This document shows positions 1 through 7,907 of a stretch of 64,000 bases of DNA, piece after piece; positions within the stretch are counted from its first letter, which is position 1; every line of letters begins with the position of its first letter. Under the pieces are notes generated by a model, which ran no database searches, was not told the DNA's origin, and saw nothing but the letters and a program-made list of their open reading frames with translations. The stretch is from the NCBI GenBank assembly GCA_022825065.1, contig JAJDYR010000032.1:62001-126000 (forward strand). The letters run 5' to 3'. The position numbers and the translations under genes are program-made. The DNA is from a bacterium. GTDB taxonomy: Bacteria > UBA8248.

Positions 1-892
1 CTGCCGCAGGGCCGTAGAAGTGGCCATTCATATCACCGCTGAAACCTCTGACGGTTTCCCTGGGGATACTGTTCGGGTTTGTGTCAACGCCCATCCAATC
101 TGCGGCAAACCCGTTTGGTGATATCTTTCCGTTCGATATTTCAATGGTGTTTGTATCGGCCAGGCGCATATAATCGGCAGCATCCGGCCATTCTATGTGA
201 ACGGCTTCTATTCTTCCGGTCAATTCGCCGTCATCAAAATTCACATTCAATGTCATGGATTCGTCCAAGCTTCGGATGCGTGTTCTGCCGGTGCTGCTGC
301 TTGGATTGTCATTATCCCATGCGTCTGAACGCATAAGCCCGATATAAGTGGCACTGCCTGTGACGGGCATGTTCTCAGGCATGGTGTTCACACCATGCGC
401 GGCGAATCCCCAATGGCTGTCTGGTCCTGCTTCTGGCCCTATGAGCCAACCATTAACGTCGAGATAATCCAGAGAGTCGAACTGGCGATAATTGATTAGC
501 CCATGAAACACACCGCCTGCTCGTATGCTATACAAGGAATTTGAATCATTGAAATCATCTGGCGTGAAAGTAACATCTGCTTCCGTTCCGTCTACCACAT
601 AAACGACCCGAATACCGCCGTGGCCATCACGTACGATGGTTTTAATTGAAGCTGATCCCGGTGCAGATGGGGTAGTTGTTGAATTGGCTGAATCTCGGTA
701 AACTGAGGTCGTTATGGGCGTGAACTCCTCAGTGCTCATATTCACGCCGACAACCTCTGGCGGTGGGTCTGGCATCATCACGGGAGGCGGTTGTTCTTCC
801 TCCATTGCGGCTCTGCCACCACCGCCACATCCAGCCAGTGCAAAACCGACTGCGATCATTGTAACCAGTAAAGTGTTTTTGAGTATGTTCAT
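1..892 (-). CDS. TbpB-like beta-barrel lipoprotein (3' end off window)
   Basis: The reading frame is open from the ATG at 892 to the left edge, so at least 297 residues are present and the C-terminus is missing. The start has a clear ribosome site (AAAAGGAGA). Residues 1-21 form a lipoprotein signal with lipobox LAGC (Cys22), followed by Gly-rich and Glu/Pro-rich linkers. Near the window edge the motif GFSGDMNGHFYGPAA matches the G-x-FYGP-x-A signature that ends the barrel domain of transferrin-binding-protein-B-like lipoproteins. Likely an outer-membrane-anchored surface protein. Ligand unknown: no TonB receptor or Slam exporter is visible nearby. It belongs with the lipoproteins at 1791-3515, 3678-5564 and 38371-39390. 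The family call is inference from this motif and the overall layout. Confidence 0.8.
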   Translation of the reverse strand, partial: MNILKNTLLVTMIAVGFALAGCGGGGRAAMEEEQPPPVMMPDPPPEVVGVNMSTEEFTPITTSVYRDSANSTTTPSAPGSASIKTIVRDGHGGIRVVYVVDGTEADVTFTPDDFNDSNSLYSIRAGGVFHGLINYRQFDSLDYLDVNGWLIGPEAGPDSHWGFAAHGVNTMPENMPVTGSATYIGLMRSDAWDNDNPSSSTGRTRIRSLDESMTLNVNFDDGELTGRIEAVHIEWPDAADYMRLADTNTIEISNGKISPNGFAADWMGVDTNPNSIPRETVRGFSGDMNGHFYGPAA

Positions 893-1026
893 GCCTGTCT
901 CCTTTTGAAAAAACTGAGTAAACTTACCGACATTTTCCTGGAGGTGGAGCCGCCAGCTTCAACAAGCTCAATGGGCATAGGTCTTACATCTCCAACTCTC
1001 ACAACCACTGCGTTCTTCCTGTCCAT
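889..1026 (-). CDS. possible 45-residue ORF coupled to the lipoprotein start
   Basis: An uninterrupted minus-strand frame from ATG at 1026 ends in TGA at 889, overlapping the ATG of the lipoprotein gene (ATGA overlap). The predicted peptide begins MDRKNAVVVRVGDVRPM and ends in a basic KRRQA tail. Its last codons contain the ribosome site of the lipoprotein gene. No good ribosome site precedes its own start, and no family is recognised. It may be a leader peptide or chance. Confidence 0.25.
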   Translation of the reverse strand: MDRKNAVVVRVGDVRPMPIELVEAGGSTSRKMSVSLLSFFKRRQA

Positions 1027-1049
1027 CGGGCGCGTTCTATGTTATTTGC

Positions 1050-1391
1050 CTATTTCAATTCATAAGTTGTCCGGCCTATCTTCACCGTTCCGTCGCCAAA
1101 CACGACATCCTGGCATTTATCAGAGTAGTCCCTATTCGCTATAGTCAAAGACCTGCAATACCTATCATTCTTAAACCACCAATTTCCGCTCATCTCTCTG
1201 CTCTTGTAACTGCCGGAGTATGAGCCATCGGCATTGAATAAAACCTCTGACTCTTTAGAGGTCAGTTTCTTTCCGACAATCTTTGCGCGGAACTCTGCCT
1301 CGTTTTTCAGCATTCTGTTGGCCGCTTCGACTTGAACGGAAAAAGCCAAAAGAACCAGCGCACCGGCAACCGCAATAGTTTGCTTAAACAT
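1050..1391 (-). CDS. small secreted protein of unknown function
   Basis: A 113-residue protein starting at the ATG at 1391, preceded by AAGGGAGA; an upstream in-frame start at 1457 would put extra residues before an obvious signal peptide and is rejected. The signal peptide runs to about residue 23 (VQVEA/AN). The mature part is about 90 residues with a beta-rich look: an opening FRAKIVGKKL, an ADGSYSGSY repeat, GNWWFKNDRYCR, and a second Cys in DKCQDV that could form a disulfide. This resembles small periplasmic proteins annotated only as hypothetical in alphaproteobacteria. It lies just upstream of, and in the same direction as, the lipoprotein at 1-892. Confidence 0.7.
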   Translation of the reverse strand: MFKQTIAVAGALVLLAFSVQVEAANRMLKNEAEFRAKIVGKKLTSKESEVLFNADGSYSGSYKSREMSGNWWFKNDRYCRSLTIANRDYSDKCQDVVFGDGTVKIGRTTYELK

Positions 1392-1790
1392 CTCTTGTCT
1401 CCCTTGTAGTATGTTTAAGATTGGAGTTAGATGGAGAGGCCCGGCGAGCGAAGGCAATGATCTTGCTTGGCGGTGTTTCTACAGGACATTTTGCATTAGG
1501 CTATCAAGTAACTTGTCAGAATTCTCCCTTTGGAGGCAGAGCAGTTAAGTATATAATGCCCCTACAGGGCTAGCTGGGGGTTACTCATTATTCCCGTCCC
1601 AAACCGAGAGGACTCAAACTCTGTAGCATGGGCCGGTACAATTTGCTCCCGACGATGTAGAGCAACCAATGAGTAACCCCCAAAGGTCACGCGTCCCTTC
1701 CCGGCAACCTGCCCTTTTCTGTTTCCGACTTGCTTGTCAGGCCCGCCCCGGCCCCGGGGTCAGGCCCGAGGCCAAAGGCGTCTTTCCCCG
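1392..1790. other. 399-base intergenic region
   Basis: No credible gene. It carries the inverted repeat described at 1576-1681 and a short AT-rich patch (TATAAT at 1553-1558) without a convincing -35 element. The convergent-looking short frames here have no ribosome site. Confidence 0.6.
1576..1681. repeat. 106-base element with perfect 14-base inverted ends
   Basis: GGGGGTTACTCATT at 1576-1589 is the exact reverse complement of AATGAGTAACCCCC at 1668-1681. Inside, TTGCTC/GAGCAA forms a second small stem near 1643-1665, and the word GAGAGGACTCAA (about 1606-1617) is shared with the CACGAG repeats at 5568-6304. No target duplication is evident. It could be a structured RNA or a small non-autonomous mobile element. 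Confidence 0.5.
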
Positions 1791-3515
1791 TTATCTGTGC
1801 GCTCCGAACGATCCGATGAAGGCGGCTTCATCCGCCGGATTGCTTTTCTGGATAACCTGAAAGGTGCCGGCGACCGAACCGGGGACCTCGGGCGAGTACG
1901 TTGTCGTAATTGTTGTTTGTATATCGGCCGGATTGTCTCTATTCGTTACCGTCTCTTGGGTCCTTGTATATCTCATTCCGAAAAACTGGCCCCTCCACCC
2001 GCCGCTGAAGGATTTGCCGTCAACCACGCCGACAGCCGCACCAGTGAAAGCGGTGCTTATGTCATTTCCAAGGTCTTGTTTCTGCAGCTCGATGCTGCCC
2101 GCCAAGGACTGTCCGCCGGCGGTGATGTTCGTGACCGCGCCCTGGATGCTGCCCTCGCCATCATCAGCGGTATCGCCTGTCGGATTGTTGAACTCGGCGG
2201 TGAGTTGGACGCTCGCCGTGAAATAGCTCGTATCTCCTCCAGCGATGTAGGCGCCGTTCGCATTCCCGTTGTAGGTTGCCGTCACGTCTTTGCCGTCATC
2301 CACAATTTCATCAATTTCGTTTAGGCCGGTAGTCTGAGCACATGTTCTGGTAGTTGTCGTCGTTCCCGACATAGATGATGCTGGAGTTGTAGGCCCATCA
2401 AGACCGCTACAGAAATTGTTATCTGCAGGAATGGGTTGGCTCCCATACGCGAATGCCGAAATCGTGGATTCAGCAAAAGTAGCGCCCACCGTGAGCCAAA
2501 TTCCGGCGACGAGATAGTCGGTGTCGGCCACATCTCCAGTTGTATAACGCTCGTCCATGTTGGTCGTACCCGTATCGTCTTCTAGGACGCTCGTTCTTGA
2601 TCTTACATTAGCTCTCGTTTTCGTGATGTCCGTGTAGGCGCTGACGAAAACGGTAGGATTGTCGTCGTCGTTTTTCAGATCGAAGCCGTGGGGAAGGGGT
2701 CCCGTTCCGGTAAGTAGGGGCGTCTTGCTGTCAGATGTAAGACCCTGCATATTGACTGTCCGCTGTCCAACGACCCTGTCTGCGCCCGTCCCGGTATCCG
2801 CAGGGTATTCGGAATTGCCGTTATTACCAGCCGCGCCATCACCAACCTGGCCAACGAGAAGCCTTGCATTGCCTCCATCTGCGCTTATCAAGTCGGCCAA
2901 CAGCGCGTCCGAGAGCAGCTTGTTCGCTCTCACGTGCTGGATGAGCGAGGACCCGCCCGTCAGGGCAGCCACGTCCGCCATCCGTTGTTGACGTTGGCTC
3001 TCAGCAAGCAGTACGGCGTCTTGAATGGATTCCGCCCCAGTCTGCGCGGCTATCAGGTCAGTGAGCGCCGCCCTCGCGTCCGCAAGCGCCATTTCCGCAA
3101 CCTCAGGCGTGGTGGCCGCATTCGCCGCGGCGCTCGCGGCTGTGACGTCAGCCAAGGCGACTTGCGCGGCTTGTGAGTATGCGAGCGCGGTTGCTATCTG
3201 ATCAGCCGTGGCGTCTACGTGGAACTGCACCTGCGCCGCCGCCGTTCGCGCCGCCAGTTCCCGCGAACCAGCGTCAGCGACGATGTCCGCGATTGTATCC
3301 TGCGCGTCGGCTATCCTTTCCGCATCGGTCGGTGGCGGATCCATGCAGTCCGGGTACGTCCCGACTTGACCCTGCGGGCATTCCATCACCGGCGGCGGCA
3401 TCTCTTCTTCCATCATGGCGCTGCCGCCCCCACCGCCACCGCCGCAACCTGAGGCAAATGCCGTCAGGCACACCACCATAATCGTCAAACCCAAATACCT
3501 GAGCATTTTCATCAT
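1791..3515 (-). CDS. TbpB-like lipoprotein with Ala-rich helical stalk
   Basis: 574 residues. The signal ends in lipobox ASGC (Cys24), followed by a run of Gly and an acidic/Pro linker. Residues about 60-195 are Ala-rich heptad-like sequence, probably a helical stalk. The C-terminal half is a beta-rich domain with TATYNGNANGAYIAGG, an AVTNITAGG strand, then WRGQFFG and the terminal FIGSFGAHR, which parallel the TbpB-like barrel pattern (W-x-G-x-F-x-G, then G-x-F...G-FGA). The neighbour at 3678-5564 has the same order of blocks, so the two look like a tandem duplication. Start: ATGATG at 3515 behind a GGGGGC ribosome site. Surface role and ligand unknown. Confidence 0.8.
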   Translation of the reverse strand: MMKMLRYLGLTIMVVCLTAFASGCGGGGGGGSAMMEEEMPPPVMECPQGQVGTYPDCMDPPPTDAERIADAQDTIADIVADAGSRELAARTAAAQVQFHVDATADQIATALAYSQAAQVALADVTAASAAANAATTPEVAEMALADARAALTDLIAAQTGAESIQDAVLLAESQRQQRMADVAALTGGSSLIQHVRANKLLSDALLADLISADGGNARLLVGQVGDGAAGNNGNSEYPADTGTGADRVVGQRTVNMQGLTSDSKTPLLTGTGPLPHGFDLKNDDDNPTVFVSAYTDITKTRANVRSRTSVLEDDTGTTNMDERYTTGDVADTDYLVAGIWLTVGATFAESTISAFAYGSQPIPADNNFCSGLDGPTTPASSMSGTTTTTRTCAQTTGLNEIDEIVDDGKDVTATYNGNANGAYIAGGDTSYFTASVQLTAEFNNPTGDTADDGEGSIQGAVTNITAGGQSLAGSIELQKQDLGNDISTAFTGAAVGVVDGKSFSGGWRGQFFGMRYTRTQETVTNRDNPADIQTTITTTYSPEVPGSVAGTFQVIQKSNPADEAAFIGSFGAHR

Positions 3516-3534
3516 TTGCCCCCTAAGGCTACGC

Positions 3535-3558
3535 CCCCCTTCCAGGAACGGAAGGGGG
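3535..3558. terminator. hairpin in lipoprotein intergenic region
   Basis: A perfect 9-base stem (CCCCCTTCC / GGAAGGGGG) with a 6-base loop, without a T-run. It may act as a leader structure for the lipoprotein at 1791-3515 or as a weak terminator. Confidence 0.4.
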
Positions 3559-3627
3559 CGGGCGGGTGAAAATCAATTCCATTTACCGCTTGCGCGCGCC
3601 GGAGCGCCGCGCTCGTTCACCCCCGGC

Positions 3628-3652
3628 CCCGGGCGTCAACATGACGCCCGGG
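3628..3652. terminator. strong hairpin after lipoprotein gene 3678-5564
   Basis: CCCGGGCGTCA and TGACGCCCGGG form a perfect 11-base stem with a 3-base loop, 25 bases after the stop codon of the minus-strand lipoprotein gene. There is no T-run, so this is a likely mRNA 3'-end or stability hairpin. Confidence 0.5.
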
Positions 3653-3677
3653 AACCGAAGGAGTCATGCGCTGTTGC

Positions 3678-5564
3678 TTACTCGGCCCTCCACGTGCCGA
3701 AAGAACCCAGGATGCTGACCCCTGGGGCACCCGCAGGCGTTCTGGCGCCGAAGGTGCCGGCCGCGGTCGTGGGGAATTCGGTTCGAATCGCCACGCCCTG
3801 CGCCCTTTGGGGGCCGTAGAACCGCCCCGTCCAGGAACCTTGTATGGCCCTGCCGCCCAGGGAGCCTTGGGTGTTGCCTCTGAAGACGTTGGCCGGGGAA
3901 CCAGCAGTAGGAGCAGTAGCAGGTGTCGTAACAGCAGGATCACCGGCGAGCAGCGGAGCTCTACCCAGCGTCAGCGAACCTTCGACGTCCATGCCGCCGG
4001 CCCTGATGTTGGTGATGGATCCGGTGACGGCGCCCAGGAGGCCATTGTCGTTCGGGGTATCATCCCTGGGAGCAGAATCGTTAGCTCTCCTGCCGCCGAA
4101 ATCGGCCGAAAGACTGGCATCGGCCTCGAAGTACTCGACCATGCCGCCCGCCGCATACAGGCCGTTCGCGACGCCGTTATACGTCGCCGTGCCCGTGAGA
4201 TCGGCCGGAACCTGGAACGGGTCCCTGCCGCTGGCGAATGCGGCGGCGGTTGCGGGGTTCGTAAGAGCAGCATCTGCAGCACTAGTTCCGCTCGTCTGTT
4301 GCGGGTCGTTCGGAATGTTCACCCAAACGCCCCAGGTCATATAATCCGAGTCTCCCCGCATCACGGATCCAGCGATGGCGGGCTGGAACACGTAGCCCGT
4401 AATCCCCCTGAGGACGCCCGAGGCGTCTACGCTTATGGAGCAGGCCACGCCGACACCACAGAAGAACCGTCCCGGAACAGGCGGGTTGTTGTCGGTGGGG
4501 TTCTGATTATACGTTCCCGTGAAGTGGCTTCCGTCTCCCGGGATTTCTCCACCGATGATAGCCCTGTTTACGCTTTGGGTATCGCCTGCAGTAGCAACTG
4601 CGAGGGCCGCAGCATCACGGAAATTCGCGCTAGCGGGGATGTCGGCATCAACAGCGGTGTAATAACTCTGCGCCGCCGGATTGATGTCCGTGAAGACGAG
4701 GGCATACCCTCTGTTGCCACCCGGAGCGCCCGAGCCGCTCAACAATTCGGCGCCCACCCAGCCGCCGCGCGTCGTGATCGCCGTCGGGCTTTCGCCTCTC
4801 AACTGAGCGGTGGCGGTGCCGCCGGTCGGCGCCATTACCGTGAATCTGGGACCACTACCGATGTCTCTCGCCGATGACGTGACCACTGCGCCCTGCTGGG
4901 TGGTATCTGGATTAGTAGTGTCAGCGTTACCATCGACATTGCCATCGGCGCCCGCAGCTACCGTCGTCGCAGCGGCTGCCATCGCCCTGCCCACTCTTCC
5001 CGCATTCGAAATCGGAGCGGGGGCAGGCACGCCGACGAGATTGGCGCTGTCGATGGCGGCCTGGTTGGAGGCCGCGTTCGCGCGTGAGGTGATTGCCAGG
5101 CCGCGCGTCATGGCCGCTTCCACCGCCATGTCGCGGGCCGCCTCGGCCGCCGCCTGGTGCTCCATGGCCGTCGCCGAATCCGTGGCCGCCGCCGCCATGT
5201 CGGACGCCGCCATGGCCGCGGTTGCGTGCGGCTGCGCGTTCGCCATCGCCACGGGGTCCACCGCGCCGGCCACCGCCGCCGACGCCGCCGACGCCGCCGA
5301 CGAGGCACCGCTCTGCGCGGCGCTCAGGGCCTCTGCTTCGGCCATTTCCGCGGCAAGATCTTCGGCAGAGGTGCACGAACCGTCTTCGTTATACCGGCCG
5401 CCGTCACCCTCGCACATTTCCTGCGCGGTGGGTTCCGGCATGGCGGGCGGTTCCGGGTCCGGCGCAGCAGCCGTGCCGCCTCCGCCGCCGCAGCCGGCCA
5501 GCGTCAGCGCGAAGGCGGCCGCCAGCATGAATGAAAAGATTTTGTTGCTGGTGAGTTTCATCAC
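3678..5564 (-). CDS. TbpB-like lipoprotein with long Ala-rich stalk
   Basis: 628 residues. Signal peptide with lipobox LAGC (Cys25), Gly/Pro/Glu linker, then a long Ala-rich low-complexity helix (about residues 65-200, many AA, AM and AT repeats). The C-terminal domain shares the block TATYNGVANGLYAAGG with the 1791-3515 protein and carries GRFYGP and terminal ILGSFGTWRAE, the TbpB-like barrel signature. The ribosome site AGGAGG lies inside a half-copy of the CACGAG repeat (5568-5590). Very GC-rich in the stalk region, which explains the many long shadow frames. Likely anchored in the outer membrane; ligand unknown. Confidence 0.82.
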   Translation of the reverse strand: MMKLTSNKIFSFMLAAAFALTLAGCGGGGGTAAAPDPEPPAMPEPTAQEMCEGDGGRYNEDGSCTSAEDLAAEMAEAEALSAAQSGASSAASAASAAVAGAVDPVAMANAQPHATAAMAASDMAAAATDSATAMEHQAAAEAARDMAVEAAMTRGLAITSRANAASNQAAIDSANLVGVPAPAPISNAGRVGRAMAAAATTVAAGADGNVDGNADTTNPDTTQQGAVVTSSARDIGSGPRFTVMAPTGGTATAQLRGESPTAITTRGGWVGAELLSGSGAPGGNRGYALVFTDINPAAQSYYTAVDADIPASANFRDAAALAVATAGDTQSVNRAIIGGEIPGDGSHFTGTYNQNPTDNNPPVPGRFFCGVGVACSISVDASGVLRGITGYVFQPAIAGSVMRGDSDYMTWGVWVNIPNDPQQTSGTSAADAALTNPATAAAFASGRDPFQVPADLTGTATYNGVANGLYAAGGMVEYFEADASLSADFGGRRANDSAPRDDTPNDNGLLGAVTGSITNIRAGGMDVEGSLTLGRAPLLAGDPAVTTPATAPTAGSPANVFRGNTQGSLGGRAIQGSWTGRFYGPQRAQGVAIRTEFPTTAAGTFGARTPAGAPGVSILGSFGTWRAE

Positions 5565-5567
5565 TTT

Positions 5568-5590
5568 GAGTCCTCCTAGTCTCGTGACAT
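5568..5590 (-). repeat. CACGAG repeat, half-copy at a ribosome site
   Basis: Read on the minus strand this is TCACGAGACTAGGAGGACTC plus a few bases, matching the left half of the repeats at 5782-6304. It supplies the AGGAGG ribosome site of the lipoprotein gene 3678-5564. Confidence 0.5.
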
Positions 5591-5739
5591 TAAAGAGCTT
5601 TGCAACAGAAGAAAAAACCTGAAGTGTCCGGATTTAACCTCCTTTCTTTGACTTTCCGATATTTCATTCCATTTAAGGGCTTTTATCCCGTTTTCGGGCG
5701 TATGCCGTTTCATCGAACCTGGGGCCTGAGCGCGCGGCC

Positions 5740-5769
5740 GCCGGCCCGGACTCCCGCGTCCGGGCCGGC
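5740..5769. repeat. perfect 12-base-stem hairpin
   Basis: GCCGGCCCGGAC and GTCCGGGCCGGC pair around a 6-base loop. It lies just before the first full CACGAG repeat; similar GC hairpins (for example 6056-6071 and 6215-6230) alternate with the later copies. Confidence 0.55.
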
Positions 5770-5781
5770 AGCCGGCTTATC

Positions 5782-5842
5782 CACGAGACTGGTGTGGGAT
5801 TCCTGGCGCTCATCATGATGGTTAGAGTCCTCCAGCCCCGTG
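5782..5842. repeat. CACGAG stem-loop repeat, copy A
   Basis: Imperfect palindrome opening CACGAGACTGG and closing GAGTCCTCCAGCCCCGTG. The most divergent of four copies. Confidence 0.55.
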
Positions 5843-5975
5843 CTATGAAAACTTCCCAGGCTCCAGCGAATCTTTCTGCCTCCTTCTTTCAGGCGCCTTC
5901 GGGGGTTCCGCGTTCCCGGAAGCCCCGGCGCCACGGCCACGGCGAAAGAAAACGCCGGGCCGTCTGATTGATAGA

Positions 5976-6040
5976 TTCACGAGGCTGGAGAGGGATTTGT
6001 GGCGCGGTGCATCCTGGGTTGAGTCCTCTGGCCTCGTGAT
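5976..6040. repeat. CACGAG stem-loop repeat, copy B
   Basis: 65 bases. TTCACGAGGCTGGAGAGGG at the left pairs imperfectly with GAGTCCTCTGGCCTCGTGAT at the right. Followed by a CCCGGC...GCCGGG hairpin with a T-rich tail. Confidence 0.65.
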
Positions 6041-6140
6041 ATCTGCTGCTCTCCCGGCTCCCGCCGGGCTTTTCGTCTTTCTTCGGGACCGGAGCCGCCG
6101 CTTGTACGAACGGGAGAATCCGGGCCTTTACCTGATTCGG

Positions 6141-6205
6141 TTCACGAGACTGGAGAGGGATTTGTGGCGTGGTTCATCATGAGTTGAGTCCTCTAGCCTC
6201 GTGAT
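6141..6205. repeat. CACGAG stem-loop repeat, copy C
   Basis: 65 bases, nearly identical to copy B (GGAGAGGGATTTGTGGCG core), and likewise followed by a CCGGCTTCCGCCGG hairpin. Confidence 0.65.
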
Positions 6206-6238
6206 AGTTCATCTTCCGGCTTCCGCCGGGCCTTGCCG

Positions 6239-6304
6239 TTCACGAGACTGGAGGGGGGATTCGCGGCGTGGTTCGCCTCGGGTTGAGTCCTCTGGCCTCG
6301 TGAT
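6239..6304. repeat. CACGAG stem-loop repeat, copy D
   Basis: 66 bases, same ends as copies B and C, separated from copy C by only about 33 bases, which contain a GC hairpin. Confidence 0.65.
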
Positions 6305-6704
6305 GTTTGCTGCTGAAGCCCGGCGTGTTTCTGGTTTCTGGGTCGTCGTCTTCCGGGCTTCGCCGGGTACTTCAAGAGAGCGTTGTTCAGCCGCCGGGTT
6401 CCCGCCTCATCCGGCCATCGCGGCGTGATCCGCGTTGCGTTGAGCGGGCGGCCCTGTAAGCAACTGCTCTCGTGTATTACTCGGCATTTATGATAGTGCG
6501 GTAAATATTCCGCTTTTGTCAACCCTTTAATTGAACTTGCGCGCAACTCTTGTGCGGGCGTCCATCGCGCGAGTATGACCGAACCCGCGCGGGTTATCAA
6601 ACGGGAGGGAGGAACGGGCGTTTGACGGGAGCGGGGAATGGGGATTTGAGGGGGGTGGGGAGGGAGCGTTTGACGGGTGTGAGGAAGGAGGACGTGGGGT
6701 TTTC

Positions 6705-6960
6705 GTAGGGGCGGTCCGCGAACCGCCCCTGCAGCCGTCATTCCGGCGTCGATTTCGACCGGGGAGAGGGGTTGGGGGGTCTGTAGGGGCCGCATACATG
6801 CGGCCCGTTTTTCTGTACGGATGATGTGAACCGATGCGGGCAGACGGGACATACCCGTCGGAACGTCCTCACCGGTCGGGACGCATGTATGCGTCCCCTA
6901 CAACAGAACATCCCCCCCACCACCGCCCCTTCGGACAGGCACGGAGGCCTGTTCGGTACA
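6705..6960. repeat. cluster of R4 palindromes
   Basis: Four palindromes of the GTAGGG...CCCTAC type: 6705-6732 (core GGTCCGCGAACC), 6782-6806 (core CGCATACATGCG), 6877-6901 (core ACGCATGTATGCGT) and 6933-6960 (GGACAGGCACGGAGGCCTGT type). The outer bases are shared and the cores differ but stay self-complementary. Confidence 0.6.
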
Positions 6961-6963
6961 AAA

Positions 6964-7191
6964 CCAACCCCCCCTACTCCCCCCTTGAGGGGGGGGGCAA
7001 AAAGAGGCAATGCGCCCCCGCCAAGCTGAGGAGGCTTTGTTTTTTCTTGCCCCTCTGACAAGGCGATGCGTCCCGCCGCGGTGGAAGGGGTTTTGGTTTT
7101 TCTTGCCCCCCTGACAAGGCGATGCGCCCGCCGCGGTGGAAGGGGTTTTGGTTTTTCTTGCCCCCCTGACAAGGGGGGGTAGGGGGGGTTG
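6964..7191. repeat. R1 inverted doublet with internal tandem duplication
   Basis: The left arm AACCCCCCCTACTCCCCCCTTG and the right arm ending in GGGTAGGGGGGGTT are inverted copies. Between them a unit of about 56 bases (CTTGCCCCCCTGACAAGGCG, then GGAAGGGGTTTTGG) occurs twice in direct orientation (about 7045-7100 and 7101-7156). Confidence 0.65.
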
Positions 7192-7284
7192 CTCTTCATG
7201 CAGGAGGCGAGCGGGACGTGTGAAGCATAATTGCTTCCGAACTCCCCATCTCTCCTTGTTTGTAATCACTCCCCCTCTTGAGGG

Positions 7285-7583
7285 GGCTGTTGAAAAAGCC
7301 CGAGGAGAGAGGAATCACTCCCCCCTTGAGGGGGAGTCGATGAAGCCGAGCGGTTTGTGCGAAGGCTGAATCGGTGGGGGGTGAAATGCGTTTTATCGCC
7401 AGTCCGAATTATCCCCCCCACCGAATCGCTTTCGGGCTTACGCCCTCAGCTCTTCGACTCCCCCTCAAGGGGGGAGTGATTTCTTCTTTCGACGGTGGGA
7501 AATTCCCTCAAGGGGGGAGTGATTGTTGGGTACTCTGCAAGGGGGAAATGTTGTCTCCTCTCTCCTCGGATTTTTCAACAACC
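7285..7583. repeat. R2 element with nested palindromes
   Basis: GGCTGTTGAAAAAGCCCGAG at the left and CTCGGATTTTTCAACAACCC at the right are inverted ends about 300 bases apart. Within lies a second large palindrome: CACTCCCCCCTTGAGGGGGA near 7314 and its complement near 7460, and GAATCGGTGGGGGG near 7370 with its complement near 7410. Confidence 0.6.
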
Positions 7584-7606
7584 CCGCACCAATCGGGTTT
7601 GCCAGT

Positions 7607-7720
7607 AGGGGCGCTTCGTGAAGCGCCCGGTTCTCCGGCAAGGGCCGTTCGCGAACGGCCCCTACAAAATCAGATCCCCCACCGCCGCCCCTTCGGACAG
7701 GCACGGAGGCCTGTCCCTAC
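7607..7720. repeat. three R4 palindromes
   Basis: GTAGGGGCGCTTCGTGAAGC (7607-7630), GGGCCGTTCGCGAACGGCCC (about 7647-7672) and GGACAGGCACGGAGGCCTGT (7694-7720). All have CCCTAC or GTAGGG at an end. Confidence 0.55.
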
Positions 7721-7907
7721 AAACCCAACCCCCTCCCCCGTCCCGCTCGACCCCATTTTCACGGATTCGTCATCAACCCCGCCTACCCCCCTTCCCGCCG
7801 TTGTTGTAAGATGTCTCTCCCGGCCTTTAGGACGGCGCGGGACTTGTACCCGCATTTGTATGCCGCCGCACCGAAGGCCGGGGCTTCATGGATTGGGAGA
7901 TACCCAG

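Larger units (their letters stand above)
5565..7907. other. 2.3-kb gene-free region full of repeats
   Basis: No protein gene is supported. From left to right: half-copy and four copies of a CACGAG stem-loop repeat (5568-6304), a plain stretch to about 6700, R4 palindromes (6705-6960), an R1 doublet with an internal tandem duplication (6964-7191), a nested palindrome with R2 ends (7285-7583), and more R4 palindromes (7607-7720). Short frames here follow the repeats and lack ribosome sites. Confidence 0.7.

Noticed and set aside
5568-6304. CRISPR array
   Set aside because: Repeat units are 61-66 bases, palindromic along their length, unevenly spaced and separated by GC hairpins rather than unique spacers of constant size; no cas genes.
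7374-7907. Long open frame upstream of carbamate kinase
   Set aside because: It reads through R2 and R4 repeats, lacks a ribosome site, and the protein family begins at the ATG at 7908.
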